The notes under the pieces: generated by a model
What the model saw: the letters and a program-made list of their open reading frames with translations, nothing else
What the model was told of the DNA's origin: nothing
The model's database searches: none
Shown: in pieces, positions 54,401 through 63,556 of the stretch
Layout: every line of letters begins with the position of its first letter
Position numbering within the stretch: position 1 is the stretch's first letter
Position numbers and translations under genes: made by a program
Source of the DNA: Terriglobia bacterium
Lineage (GTDB): Bacteria; Acidobacteriota; Terriglobia; Terriglobales; Acidobacteriaceae
DNA length: 64,000 nt
NCBI GenBank assembly: GCA_020073385.1
Contig: JAIQFH010000003.1
Coordinates: forward strand, 1 to 64,000
Reading direction: 5' to 3'

Positions 54401-55717
54401 CTAGATTTGCGTGATCGTGCGCTTGCGCACGGCCAGCCAGTTGAAGAAGGCCACTGCGACTGCGACCAGCAGGATCAGAGATTTGTTGTATTCGATTTGC
54501 GTCAGCAGTCCGGTGCAGATCAGCACTCCGATGATACTGATCAGAGTCCCGCCGCGGAGTTGGAACAACGCGCGTTCCGGCCTTTTCTTCCTTAAAACTG
54601 GGACCGACGCGCACACGACCCCGTAGTAGAAGAGGCGCGATCCAGCAGAAAGTGTCGCGTTCCCGGCAAAGCTGCCAAACAGGGCCAGCAACCACACCAG
54701 GAGCGCAAACACGAGAATCGAAAAATAAGGCGTCCGAAAGCGTGGATGCACAAGAGCGAAAACCGAAGGGAAGTCGCCACGCTCGGCCAGGGCGAAGGTG
54801 ATCCTTGGTGTCGCCAGGATGTTGCCGCTGAGGTAACCGTAGATGGAGAGCAGGGCGCCGACCGCCGTAAGCGCGGCGCCGCCGCTACCTAAGACGATTC
54901 GTGCCACGTCGGCGAGGGGGCGCTCGCTGTGGGCCGGGTCAGGCAGGACTCCGACCACGACCCACTGAATCAGCCCGTAAATGACGGCGCAGGTAATCAA
55001 TGCGGCGAACAATCCGAACGGCAAGTCACGGCGCGGATCTTTGGCTTCGCCAGCGGAAATCAGCGCTGCCTCAAACCCGCCGTAAGCAAAGATGAGAAGC
55101 ACGATCGCCCGTGCCCACTGGCTCGCGCCAAGGTTGAGGCCCACGTTCGCCGGCGCTGGATGATGCGTCAACAAATAGAACCCGCCAGCCAATATGACGA
55201 ACACAAGTGATGCCAACTTCGCGACGGTAAACGACGTACTCACGTGAGTACCGCCTTTTACCCCGCGAAAATTGATCGCCGCAAGGATCCCGATTAGCAG
55301 TGTGAGAATAGCCAACTTCATGGCGGGCCGAGTCGATTGCGGCCAGAATTCCCCCAGATACGTAACGAACAGGTTGGCGTTCGCCGCGCAGGCGGTGAGG
55401 CGGACGAACCATACCAACCATGCCACCTGTATGCCCATGAAGCGCCCGAACGCTTCCTGGGCGTACAGGTAAGGGCCTCCGGTATGGGCTAAGCGAGAAG
55501 CAACCTCAGCGAAGCAACCCATGATGACTGCGACCGCAAAGGCTGCGAGAACTACGGCCGCGATACTGGCCCTTCCGAGCAGGTTCGCTAAAACTGAAGG
55601 CAGCCCGAAGACGCCGCTTCCGATGATGCAATTCACCGTCAGCGCGGCCATGCTCCAGCGCCCGATAGCGCGTACTAAGCCTTCGCTGGAGGTCGTTTCA
55701 GGGACTGTTTCTGGCAT
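54401..55717 (-). CDS. APC-family amino-acid/polyamine permease
   Basis: This 438-residue integral membrane protein has about twelve helices and the APC opening motif (NCIIGSGVFGLPSVLANLLG) in TM1. TM6 carries the second unwound helix region (IFAYGGFEAALISAGEAKDPRRDLP). It imports or exchanges amino acids or amines; the substrate is unknown. Neighbouring genes give no hint. Confidence 0.9.
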   Translation of the reverse strand: MPETVPETTSSEGLVRAIGRWSMAALTVNCIIGSGVFGLPSVLANLLGRASIAAVVLAAFAVAVIMGCFAEVASRLAHTGGPYLYAQEAFGRFMGIQVAWLVWFVRLTACAANANLFVTYLGEFWPQSTRPAMKLAILTLLIGILAAINFRGVKGGTHVSTSFTVAKLASLVFVILAGGFYLLTHHPAPANVGLNLGASQWARAIVLLIFAYGGFEAALISAGEAKDPRRDLPFGLFAALITCAVIYGLIQWVVVGVLPDPAHSERPLADVARIVLGSGGAALTAVGALLSIYGYLSGNILATPRITFALAERGDFPSVFALVHPRFRTPYFSILVFALLVWLLALFGSFAGNATLSAGSRLFYYGVVCASVPVLRKKRPERALFQLRGGTLISIIGVLICTGLLTQIEYNKSLILLVAVAVAFFNWLAVRKRTITQI

Positions 55718-55837
55718 CGCGAGTTTGTATCACATGTGGCCCTCCTGCTGGCGGTTCAAACGGTCGGTCAGCTAGAATCCCGCCAATCCAAAATGGGGCG
55801 GCCAGCGTAGTTCAGTCAGGAGTTCAAAGCATTCGCC

Positions 55838-56498
55838 ATGACCAAAGAACGCCGCAGCGTCTTTATTGCCGGAGGCAGCGGCTATATCGGGCTGAGACTG
55901 ATCCCTCGACTGCTGGATCGTGGGCACGAAGTACGCGCTCTGGTGCGGCCCGGTTCTGAGAGGAAGCTGCCGGAAGGCTGCAGCGCCGTGATCGGCAACG
56001 CGCTCGATGAAGCCAGCTATGCCCGGAACATTTCCCCGGCTGACACATTCGTGCAACTGGTGGGAGTCGCGCACCCGAGCCCTGCGAAAGCCGCCGAATT
56101 CCGGAAGATTGATCTTCCAGCTGGATTGGGAGCCATCGCCGCGGCCAAAGCGGCCAGTATTCGGCACTTTGTGTATGTAAGCGTGGCGCACCCCGCGCCC
56201 ATGATGCATGCCTATATTGCCGTGAGGGCGGGAGTGTGAAGCCGCAATTGATTTAGCGGGCCTGCATGCCACGATTCTGCGGCCATGGTACGTTCTGGGG
56301 CCGGGGCATCGCTGGCCGTACTGCCTGCTGCCGATTTATAAGGTCGCCGAATTGCTGCCGCAGACTCGCGATGGAGCGAGACGGCTTGGGCTGGTGACTT
56401 TGGAGCAGATGCTGCGTGCACTAACGTTTGCCGTGGAGAATCCGGTCCAGGGGAAACGTGTGATGGGAGTGCCGGAGATCCGCTCGATCACCGAGTGA
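55838..56498 (+). pseudogene. NAD(P)-binding epimerase/reductase split by a frameshift
   Basis: The first frame (55838-56239) encodes a Rossmann start (VFIAGGSGYIGLRLIPRLLDRG) and continues to YIAVRAGV then stops. From about 56230 the next frame continues the same protein (EAAIDLAGLHATILRPWYVLGPGHRW ... VMGVPEIRSITE) to a stop at 56496-56498. One base too many near GCGGGAG is enough to explain it. The rejoined protein of about 220 residues is a short-chain NAD(P)H-binding protein of the NmrA/YbjT type. Either the gene is dead or the base is a sequencing error. Confidence 0.8.
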
Positions 56499-56633
56499 AA
56501 AGCCGCGCCCATCAAGGCTTTCTGCGATGTGACCTTATGGCCGACGAAAGTAATCGCAGAATTACGAAAGCGCATGCCCGTGGGACATCTATAAGCCAGA
56601 CGCTGCCGATGAGATGGTTGACAGCGAACAGGA

Positions 56634-57023
56634 ATGGCCTTCGACGACATGGACGATCTTCATCTACGAATCGCGCGCGTGACGGAAGACCTGCGGAATA
56701 TCCAGCAGGAATTGAATTGCGCTGCGATGCAGGCGCCGAGTGATCCGGAGCTCATGGAAGCACTGAATTCGCTCTCGGAGACCGAGCCGATCGAAACCTT
56801 GCGCGTGGCGCTCGATCAGATGCGTCATTTTCTGTGGTTCTATTCCCGGGTCATGAGAAACGAGCCCGAGTTCGGCGACAATATGCGGCAGGCAGGAAAC
56901 AAGGAATCCGCAAATGGCGATACGCCGAGGTCAGAAACTTCATTCTTCGATCAACTCTCACGCGTCGACGAAGTGATGCTGCTGCACCACCTGGCAGACG
57001 CGAAACGGCGCAAACCGAATTAA
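56634..57023 (+). CDS. Hypothetical protein with coiled-coil character
   Basis: This 129-residue soluble protein is largely helical and acidic, for example DDLHLRIARVTEDLRNIQQEL and PIETLRVALDQMRHFLWFYSRVM. The tail is polar and carries FFDQLSRVDEVMLLHHLADAK. The ATG at 56634 has AGGA very close to it, so a start a few codons later is possible. No family is recognised. Confidence 0.55.
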   Translation: MAFDDMDDLHLRIARVTEDLRNIQQELNCAAMQAPSDPELMEALNSLSETEPIETLRVALDQMRHFLWFYSRVMRNEPEFGDNMRQAGNKESANGDTPRSETSFFDQLSRVDEVMLLHHLADAKRRKPN

Positions 57024-57089
57024 TCCTATCCGGTGGCAGGTCTGGGTTTTGTTTCTGGACGCTCACGACAGAAACCAGAGAATGTGGTG

Positions 57090-58256
57090 CTATAGTCCTC
57101 TGCCGCCGACGACTGTCTTGACCACTTCACCGGCAGAACTTAGGACAACAAAGTTCGCTTCCACTCCGGCGGCCAGTTTCCCATATTTCGCCGAAAGGCC
57201 GACCGCCTGTGCAGGATTCAAAGTCGCCGCACGCACCGCCTGGGCGAGCGTCCAGTTGGAGAATCGGGTAACGTTGCGCACCGCTCGATCCATGGTTAGA
57301 ACGCTGCCGGCGAGACTGTCGCCCGCGGTGGCCTTGCCATCTTTGACATCGACCTGAATGGGCCCCAACTGATAGCGCCCGTCGGGCATTCCGGTGGCAG
57401 AGATCGCATCGGTAATCAGGACTGCGCGCTCCGGCCCTTTTGCCTGGAGAAAGACTTTCACAACCTCTGGGGATACATGAATGCCATCTACGATGATGTC
57501 GGCAGTCATGGTGTCATCGCTAAGAACCTCGCCGATGATTCCCGGGTTGCGATGGTCCAGTGGGCGCATGGCGTTGAAGGTATGCGTCGCATGGCGAGCG
57601 CCGGCTTGCACGGCCGCGCGTGCCACAGGGAGCTCCGCATCCGAGTGTCCAATGCTGACGCAAATCCTTCTGCGAGCTGCTTCTGCGATCACTTCCATCG
57701 CACCGGGAATCTCCGGCGCAATCGTTATCATGCGCACATGACCGCGCGCTGCTTGCCACAGCTTTTCGAAAATTGGAACGGTAGGTTCTACCAGGTACTC
57801 GGGCGGGTGAACTCCACGCCGCTTATGGCTGAGGAATGGTCCTTCGAGATGAATCCCCAGCGGCCGCGCTTCGGGTGGACCTCCGTTGACCTTTGTCTTT
57901 TCTTCGATCGCATCCGCCAGCCGCTCCAAAGCCGAGCAAGTTACATCGAGCGGAGCGGCCACGGTCGTGGCAAAGTATCCGGCTACGCCATGCGAGGTCA
58001 GAAACTGACCTAAACGCGGCAACTCAGCGGCAGACGCACGCATGACGTCAAGGCCTGCGCCGCCATGCATGTGAATATCGAGGAACCCCGGAGCCAGGGC
58101 GGCATCGCCGAAATCCACGAACGACGCATTAGCTGGAGCGGCGTGAGCGGCGCGTGAGGAAATCTCAGTGATACGCCCGTCTTCGATGACGAGCCATGGA
58201 TTCGTGATCTCCTCCACGGGAGTATAGAGACGCCGCGCGGTGACGACGGTTTTCAT
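57090..58256 (-). CDS. nagA: N-acetylglucosamine-6-phosphate deacetylase
   Basis: This 388-residue amidohydrolase carries all landmarks of NagA: DIHMHG with His62 and His64, Glu138 in HLEGPF, His204 in GHS, His225 in HTFNAM and Asp283 in ITDAISATG. It deacetylates GlcNAc-6-phosphate in amino-sugar catabolism and cell-wall recycling. No nagB gene is adjacent. The protein is the usual length. Confidence 0.93.
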   Translation of the reverse strand: MKTVVTARRLYTPVEEITNPWLVIEDGRITEISSRAAHAAPANASFVDFGDAALAPGFLDIHMHGGAGLDVMRASAAELPRLGQFLTSHGVAGYFATTVAAPLDVTCSALERLADAIEEKTKVNGGPPEARPLGIHLEGPFLSHKRRGVHPPEYLVEPTVPIFEKLWQAARGHVRMITIAPEIPGAMEVIAEAARRRICVSIGHSDAELPVARAAVQAGARHATHTFNAMRPLDHRNPGIIGEVLSDDTMTADIIVDGIHVSPEVVKVFLQAKGPERAVLITDAISATGMPDGRYQLGPIQVDVKDGKATAGDSLAGSVLTMDRAVRNVTRFSNWTLAQAVRAATLNPAQAVGLSAKYGKLAAGVEANFVVLSSAGEVVKTVVGGRGL

Positions 58257-58495
58257 GAGGCGTGAGAAGCACCTATCCTAATTCCGCAAGGCGTCTAACG
58301 ACAAATGGGACTGGCGGAAAGCTGGCATTCCTTTGCGCGAACGCAAAGATGAGCGCCAGATCGGCTCTAGCGGGCGAGGAGGAACGATAGGATTGAAGCA
58401 AGGCCCAACGGTCACCTTCGAGAACTCATTGCGAATGTTATAATCGATGGATCGCATTGGGCGCATTCCCGATCCTTCCAGCGCCCATCCGAAGT

Positions 58496-58572
<77 letters not shown>

Positions 58573-58582
58573 TCTTTTCAAG

Positions 58583-58633
58583 TGTCCGTTCCGGAGACAT
58601 AGGTAACAGAACGTTCCGGAGACATAGGTTACA
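58583..58633. repeat. Duplicated IS481-type terminal sequence
   Basis: CGTTCCGGAGACATAGGT appears at 58587-58604 and again at 58612-58629, 25 bases apart. The reverse complement, TGTAACCTATGTCTCCGG, is the kind of end found on IS481 elements. Two ends in tandem suggest nested or repeated insertion at the same place. Confidence 0.7.
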
Positions 58634-58979
58634 CTTTGGGCCCGAAGGGGTTCTGCAAGGGCTGCAAGGTTTTTTCCTCCAAATCAATATAGCCGAGATC
58701 GTAATCCATAAAACTGACCAACCAGATGCTGTGGTCCACTTCTTTGACGCCGACGGCCTGGCCGGCGAGGGATACGCTGAGGTTGATCTTCTGGTTGTAC
58801 AAGCAAAGACGTCCGCAACTGGTGACGACGACGGTGCGGTCGTGGAACGGGTAGTGAGGTTCGGGGATGCCTAGATAGGGGCGAGCGGAAGCAGAGTAGA
58901 TCTCGGCCGGGTATTTCATGGCGAGAGCTTCATGGGGTCTTTCGTGATTGAATTCGTCCAGGAAGGCGTCGAACTTGGA
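58629..58979 (-). pseudogene. 3' remnant of an IS481-family transposase
   Basis: About 115 residues of an IS481 transposase C-terminus remain: FLDEFNHERPHEALAMKYP, then RPYLGIPEPHYPFHDRTV, TSCGRLCLYNQKINLS and VSFMDYDLGYIDLEEKTL to PFGPKV. The DDE core upstream is missing, and an in-frame stop lies at 58980-58982, where the sequence changes to unrelated DNA. The element is dead. Confidence 0.88.
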
Positions 58980-59026
58980 TCAACAACTTCCAAAATCGCC
59001 GGGAGTGCGAGGACTTCCAAAAGGAC

Positions 59027-60175
59027 TTACATTCGCGTCGCCGGCACAGGTTGCGCCAAAAACTCGCGCCACACCGTAGCGGCAGCCATGCTCACAGCTT
59101 CAACTCTTTCTTCCCACCATGTGCGATTGTAGACATTTTGGGTCACGTCTATATTGGCGTGTCCCATGTTGTCCCGCGTCACTTCAGGCCGGACGCCAAT
59201 GCTGCTCATCAGGCTGGAGTGCATGGTGCGAAAGCTCCGGAAATCGGTGGAAGCGGGCAATCCAAGCTTCTTGATCGTCGGCTTGAGCTGCCGCCGCAAC
59301 AGATTCCGCCGGTTCACCGGACCACCTTTTGCGTTCGTGAAAACCAGGTCGCCCGGATTTCGATGTTTTGACCGCTGCCACGCCGCATCCAGAACCCCCC
59401 GCAAGATTCCATGCGAATCGAGCGGAATGCTCCTGCGACCAGCATCGGTTTTGGTATCGTCGAATTCGCCTTCGTAGAAACGCTCCACGATTTCGATTCG
59501 ATCCGGATGGATTCTCTCCCAACGCAAAGCCGCAATCTCTCCGACCCGCAACGAACCCACGACCATCAAGGTCACGATGGATTTGGTGGGTTCTCGCAAC
59601 CCCTCGATCACACGGCGTATGTCTTGCTTTGCGAGCACAACGGGAGGCTTCCGTGCCTTCTTGCGTGGCAACCGGACGCCTTGAGCGGGATTGGCGCGAA
59701 CCAATTCCCACGCTTTCCCCTGATTGAGTAGTGCCCGCAAACAACCATGCATGTTGCGAATCGTTTTGGAAGCCAGACGCGGAGAAAAAGAGTTAAAGAA
59801 ATCCTGAAGTTCGATGGTCCTCAACTTTGTGAGGTTCCTCGATCCCCATTTCGGCAAGATGTAGGTGTCGAGATGATAGTCGTAGCTGATGCGTGTCGAG
59901 TTCTTAAGCAACGGCCACATCTTTTCCCTACAAACTGCCACCAGTCCTGCGAGTGTTTCTTCCCCACCCGGAAAGAGTTGAGGTTCATTGTTTCGTTGGT
60001 TTACCGTTTCCATGAAGCCGTCGGCCAAACGCTGTGCTTCGGTTCTGGTGGGAACCAAGCTCTTCGCCCAGCTTTTGGTACGACGGCTACGCTTCGTGGA
60101 ACGGTAATCCCAATAGCAGATTCTCCATTTGGCCCCGCAGTCCTGTACTCGGGGCCGTTGGTGTCGTTCTCGCAT
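59027..60175 (-). CDS. Tyrosine-type site-specific integrase of the island
   Basis: This 382-residue integrase has an arm-binding start, a core-binding SAM-like domain (about residues 70-160) and a catalytic domain. The catalytic residues are Arg in SLRVGEIAALRW, a Lys hairpin region, GHANID with the second His, and the tyrosine in TQNVYNR. At the usual HxxR the sequence reads FRSFRTMHSSL, so the first His is replaced by Arg, which may lower or alter activity. The start at 60175 has AAGGAA seven bases before it; the frame is open to 60550 but that extension is not protein-like. It faces the tRNA-Pro end. Confidence 0.88.
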   Translation of the reverse strand: MRERHQRPRVQDCGAKWRICYWDYRSTKRSRRTKSWAKSLVPTRTEAQRLADGFMETVNQRNNEPQLFPGGEETLAGLVAVCREKMWPLLKNSTRISYDYHLDTYILPKWGSRNLTKLRTIELQDFFNSFSPRLASKTIRNMHGCLRALLNQGKAWELVRANPAQGVRLPRKKARKPPVVLAKQDIRRVIEGLREPTKSIVTLMVVGSLRVGEIAALRWERIHPDRIEIVERFYEGEFDDTKTDAGRRSIPLDSHGILRGVLDAAWQRSKHRNPGDLVFTNAKGGPVNRRNLLRRQLKPTIKKLGLPASTDFRSFRTMHSSLMSSIGVRPEVTRDNMGHANIDVTQNVYNRTWWEERVEAVSMAAATVWREFLAQPVPATRM

Positions 60176-60231
60176 CACGATTTCCTTTCCGTGATGCTTC
60201 GACCGTGATCTAGGAGTAGCACCAACAAAGA

Positions 60232-60471
60232 TCATTGGCAAGGTCCACGATTTTCCGGTCCACGATTTTCGAGAAATCGTTCCACTTCTGAGCGTTTGAA
60301 ACGCACGTAACGCCCGAGCCGGATAACTGGGAGTTCGTTGAGATGGGAATAGATCCAACTCTTCGGCACACGCAGAATTCCTGCAACTTCGTCTGCCGTC
60401 AGAAGGCAGCCGTCTGCTGCTCCCATTCCTGCCAGATCGCTGGATAGAGGTGAGTGTTGGCTGGTTGACAT
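60232..60471 (-). CDS. Excisionase/MerR-like helix-turn-helix protein
   Basis: This small DNA-binding protein of about 79 residues has a helix-turn-helix (LLTADEVAGILRVPKSWIYSHL) and the PVIRLGRYVRFKRSEVERFL wing typical of excisionases. I prefer the ATG at 60471 because GGAG lies six bases before it; an ATG at 60483 is possible. The C-terminus repeats ENRGP twice from a short tandem duplication in the DNA. It lies 56 bases upstream of the integrase. Confidence 0.85.
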   Translation of the reverse strand: MSTSQHSPLSSDLAGMGAADGCLLTADEVAGILRVPKSWIYSHLNELPVIRLGRYVRFKRSEVERFLENRGPENRGPCQ

Positions 60472-60487
60472 GGCATACTCCATGGCC

Positions 60488-60508
60488 GCCGCAGATAGGA
60501 TCTGCGGC
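60488..60508 (-). terminator. Short hairpin upstream of the excisionase gene
   Basis: GCCGCAGA and TCTGCGGC pair around TAGGA just before the excisionase start. It may be a leader structure or an attenuator; there is no clear T-run. Confidence 0.4.
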
Positions 60509-60765
60509 TACTGTTTGCGAGGTTTTATCCTGCTTTTCGTCTTCGGTCAAAACTGTTCTCGCTCCCAGGCCAGGGCGGTGAGGGCCGGTTCCGATTGAAA
60601 ATCGTAGGGCTTCGTTTGGAAGGTCTTTCCACTGCTAGACGTACGGAATGTAGGCAGGCTTCTTGGCTTAGCGAATGGCTCCTCGAAGGACAGTCTTACC
60701 GATTCCGGTTTAGCTGAACCACGTGTGACGAGTGTGGCCCTGAGCTCGAAGCCGTGGCACCATCA
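60509..60765. other. Intergenic island DNA
   Basis: About 257 bases without a gene that I can support, between the excisionase and the metallophosphoesterase. No repeat or promoter stands out. Confidence 0.4.
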
Positions 60766-61305
60766 TCAAGAACTGTTCGATTCCCGAGCCTCCGCTTTTT
60801 TCGTCATGATGTCCGCAATTTCGTCGCAGTGCCATGGACGGAAGTTATGGGTGTCGACTCCCACATCCATGGAAAGTGAGTTCGGTGCCTCTGGAAGACG
60901 TCCGTGAGAATGACCATAGAGGTGCCATGATCCGCGATTGGAGCGGTTCCAGACGCGCAAGGCGTAGTGGCAGAGCACGATCGGCTGGCCGTTGACTGAA
61001 ACCTCGGCCAGATTGTCTAGCCAGGAAAATTCTTCTTTCAATTTGCACGCCTGTTTGTCGTGATTTCCAGGCACGGCGAAGATCTTCTTGCAATGAATTC
61101 GTCGCCGATAAGCGAAGATCCTCTGCTGGCCTCCCATACAAAAATCACCCAAGAAATAAAGAACATCATCGCGTTTTACGGACGCATTCAGCCGTTCGAC
61201 AATTGCTTGATCCATCTCTTCGACGTTCGCGAGCGGCCGATTGCAGTAGCGGATGATATTGGCGTGACCGAGATGGAAGTCTGCGGTGAACCACGTGTTT
61301 GGCAT
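60766..61305 (-). CDS. Calcineurin-like metallophosphoesterase
   Basis: This 179-residue enzyme has the complete metal-site set: DFHLGH near the start, LGDF, GNHD, the CHYAL histidine and GHSHG. These small members resemble YfcE and UDP-sugar or nucleotide phosphoesterases and often travel with mobile DNA. The start is ATG 61305, without a strong ribosome site. It runs opposite to the AbiE-like pair and is separated from it by a promoter region. Confidence 0.87.
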   Translation of the reverse strand: MPNTWFTADFHLGHANIIRYCNRPLANVEEMDQAIVERLNASVKRDDVLYFLGDFCMGGQQRIFAYRRRIHCKKIFAVPGNHDKQACKLKEEFSWLDNLAEVSVNGQPIVLCHYALRVWNRSNRGSWHLYGHSHGRLPEAPNSLSMDVGVDTHNFRPWHCDEIADIMTKKAEARESNSS

Positions 61306-61404
61306 AGTTCGCAAAAGGCATCAGGTTTTGTATCAACTTGCCTGGAAGAGGAAGCTGGTAGTGAAAATGCTTTATAAGTTATTGATTATTATAGAGATAT
61401 TTTC

Positions 61405-61469
61405 GTGGCCATGATTTATTTCATGGCCTTGACTATCCCGGCCATGACAGTTATCATGGCCATGACAAA
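61405..61469 (+). promoter_or_regulatory. Promoter with repeated GGCCATGA operator-like boxes
   Basis: A TTGACT -35 (61429-61434) and a TATCAT -10 (61452-61457) are separated by exactly 17 bases. GGCCATGA occurs three times around them, and TCATGGCCATGA forms a palindrome at the -10. Transcription would begin within a few bases of the ATG at 61470, so the mRNA may be leaderless. Repressor binding by the encoded winged-helix antitoxin is the likely use. Confidence 0.72.
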
Positions 61470-62651
61470 ATGCCGAGAGTATCCAAACCCGAACGAGCCT
61501 ATGAGAACCAACTGGTGGATCTTTTCCGAGACTCCGGTTGGGAAGTTCGCCGAGAGCCTCAAGTCCCCGGCGAAGCGGACCTCGTCGTCAAGAACGGCAA
61601 TCTGGAATACGTGATCGAGCTTAAACGAGCTCCTGAGTCACGCCGAGATCGAGTCGTTCCGCTCCTCGCCGAAGCCATCCTGCAGGCGCAAGCCTACGCT
61701 CATAAGGTTCCTCAAGCTCACGCATTAGCCATCATTGCATCACCACATCTATCCTCCGCCGTTGTCGATCAGGCCCTCGAATTTCACCACAACTATGCTC
61801 CCGATGTTGCCGTCGGATTCTTGGACGATCGCGGATTCCGAGTGTTCCGGGCGCCAGGTCTCGAATCGCTGAATTCACCCCCTCCGGAAATCGATCAAGG
61901 AAGGCGCGCTGTTCCGGAATCGCAGTCCTACTCGCTTTTCTCGGATCTCGGACAGTGGATGCTCAAGGTGATCCTGGCTCAACACATCGAGCCCAGGTTC
62001 CTGAGCGCTCCGAGGCGAAAGATTCGCAATGCATCCGAGTTGGCCCTGGCAGCCGGCGTTTCCCAGGTCAGTGCTTCGCGCCTGGTCCGTCAACTCGAAG
62101 CCGAGGGCTTCCTGGACCGGTATGCAGACCAGATCGAACTGGTAAGAATCGAGGATTTGCTTGAAGAGTGGCAGGCCGCCGAACGCAGAGCTTTCAAGGA
62201 GATTCCCTGCCGCTGGGTGATTCCCGGCCACGGGAGAAAACAACTCGAATCGGCGCTACAAGACTACTCCGCCCGACAAATTCATCAGCAGCCAGCTGAA
62301 AACTATGGAGAGAGAAATTCGCCCCGCGTCTGTTTAGGACTTTTCGCTGCCGCGGAAGCTCTTGGCGTAGGTTTCGTTCAAGGAGTTCCGCCAGTCCTTT
62401 ACGTCGAGCGCATGCAGGCGGAACTAATTCAGCAGCTGGGCATTTCTCAAGAGAGGGCCATCCAGGCCGACGTTTATTTGCGAATCCCATCACACAAGGA
62501 ATCCATCTTTCGCGCGGCGGTTGAGCACAAAGGGGTCCTCGCATCGGACGCCCTGCAAGTCTGGCTTGACGTATCGAACCATCCCTCACGGGGGAAGGAA
62601 CAGGCCGATCGCATTCGCGACCAGGTCCTCAGTCCTCTGCTCAGCCGTTGA
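61470..62651 (+). CDS. PD-(D/E)XK nuclease-type domain fused to AbiEi-like winged-helix antitoxin
   Basis: The 393-residue protein joins two parts. Residues 1-90 are a restriction-endonuclease-like domain with Asp37 in GEADLVV, Glu50-Leu-Lys52 in YVIELKR and a following helix with a conserved Gln (AEAILQAQAYA). The remainder has a winged helix (SELALAAGVSQVSASRLVRQLEAEGFL, about residues 190-220) and an AbiEi-like C-terminus with LQVWLDVSNHPSRGKEQADRI. AbiEi is the antitoxin and autorepressor of type IV abortive-infection systems. The N-terminal nuclease motif is unusual for it. The gene pairs with the nucleotidyltransferase gene that follows. Confidence 0.78.
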   Translation: MPRVSKPERAYENQLVDLFRDSGWEVRREPQVPGEADLVVKNGNLEYVIELKRAPESRRDRVVPLLAEAILQAQAYAHKVPQAHALAIIASPHLSSAVVDQALEFHHNYAPDVAVGFLDDRGFRVFRAPGLESLNSPPPEIDQGRRAVPESQSYSLFSDLGQWMLKVILAQHIEPRFLSAPRRKIRNASELALAAGVSQVSASRLVRQLEAEGFLDRYADQIELVRIEDLLEEWQAAERRAFKEIPCRWVIPGHGRKQLESALQDYSARQIHQQPAENYGERNSPRVCLGLFAAAEALGVGFVQGVPPVLYVERMQAELIQQLGISQERAIQADVYLRIPSHKESIFRAAVEHKGVLASDALQVWLDVSNHPSRGKEQADRIRDQVLSPLLSR

Positions 62652-62758
62652 CGGCACTATAATGTCAACCCATCGCTAACGAAACCAATAATCCTGATCT
62701 TGAGCGCCTGGCCAAGCTAATTGAGGCGCTCGATCCCTGGCTTTCTCAACTGGTCATC

Positions 62759-63526
62759 GTGGGTGGCTGGGCACACCGTCTTCTCCGATACCATCCGCTC
62801 GCACAAGCTGTTCCGCACGAACCGCTACTTACCAATGACGCCGACGTCGCAGTGCCTGCTGCGCTCGAAGTCCGGGAACAGGAGTTGCGCGATCGGCTCA
62901 TCAGAGCAGACTTCAAGGAGCGTTTCATGGGAGACGACCAGCCTCCGGCCACGCACTATGAACTCGGAGAAGAAGGCGGAGCTTTTTATGCGGAATTCTT
63001 AACACCACTGATTGGGAGCAAATACGACCGGAAGGGCAACCGACAAGCAACGGCACAAGTGGGTGGGATTACATCGCAAAAACTCCGCTACGTGGAATTG
63101 CTGCTGGATTCACCATTGAACGTCGAGTTGTCCCGAGCAAATGGTTTTCCGTTTGAAAAACCTAAGCAGGTACGCATAGCGCACCCCACACGTTTCATGG
63201 CGCAGAAGCTGTTGATCCACGAGAAGCGGGACCGGCGCTCTCGTGCCAAGGATATTTTGTATCTGCACGACACAATCGAATTACTTGGCGGAACGCTAGA
63301 CGTGCTGACAGACGAGTGGAACCGTTTGCGGCAGGCGCTTTCCGAGGGTGCGATTCGCACCGTGGAAGGAGCCCTCGATACGATGTTCTCGAAGGTAACG
63401 GACGATATTCGAGGTGCGGCGCAAGCGGCTGCAGGCCGCGGACTGACTCCTCAGGCAGTTCAGGAGTTGTGTCGGGCCGGCCTGAAAATTGTGTTCGCGC
63501 CCGAATCAGCAGATGCTCGGAAGTAG
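62759..63526 (+). CDS. AbiEii/GSU2403-type nucleotidyltransferase toxin-like protein
   Basis: The protein is a nucleotidyltransferase of the AbiEii kind. It has IVGGWAHRLLRYH, the metal motif NDADVAV and a helical C-terminal domain (RFMAQKLLIHEKRDRRSRAKDILYLHD). These toxins transfer nucleotides to tRNA or other targets. The start is doubtful: protein-like sequence (ERLAKLIEALDPWLSQLVIV) extends upstream to about 62675 in the same frame without a standard start codon. The GTG at 62759 is the first canonical one and cuts off that helix, so a small frameshift or an unusual start is likely. Confidence 0.72.
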   Translation: MGGWAHRLLRYHPLAQAVPHEPLLTNDADVAVPAALEVREQELRDRLIRADFKERFMGDDQPPATHYELGEEGGAFYAEFLTPLIGSKYDRKGNRQATAQVGGITSQKLRYVELLLDSPLNVELSRANGFPFEKPKQVRIAHPTRFMAQKLLIHEKRDRRSRAKDILYLHDTIELLGGTLDVLTDEWNRLRQALSEGAIRTVEGALDTMFSKVTDDIRGAAQAAAGRGLTPQAVQELCRAGLKIVFAPESADARK

Positions 63527-63556
63527 GATCCCCGCTGTTGGTATCTTTGATCCCTT

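Noticed and set aside
60176-60550. Longer integrase start
   Set aside because: The added 125 residues are not protein-like and would overlap the excisionase gene; the ATG at 60175 has a ribosome site.
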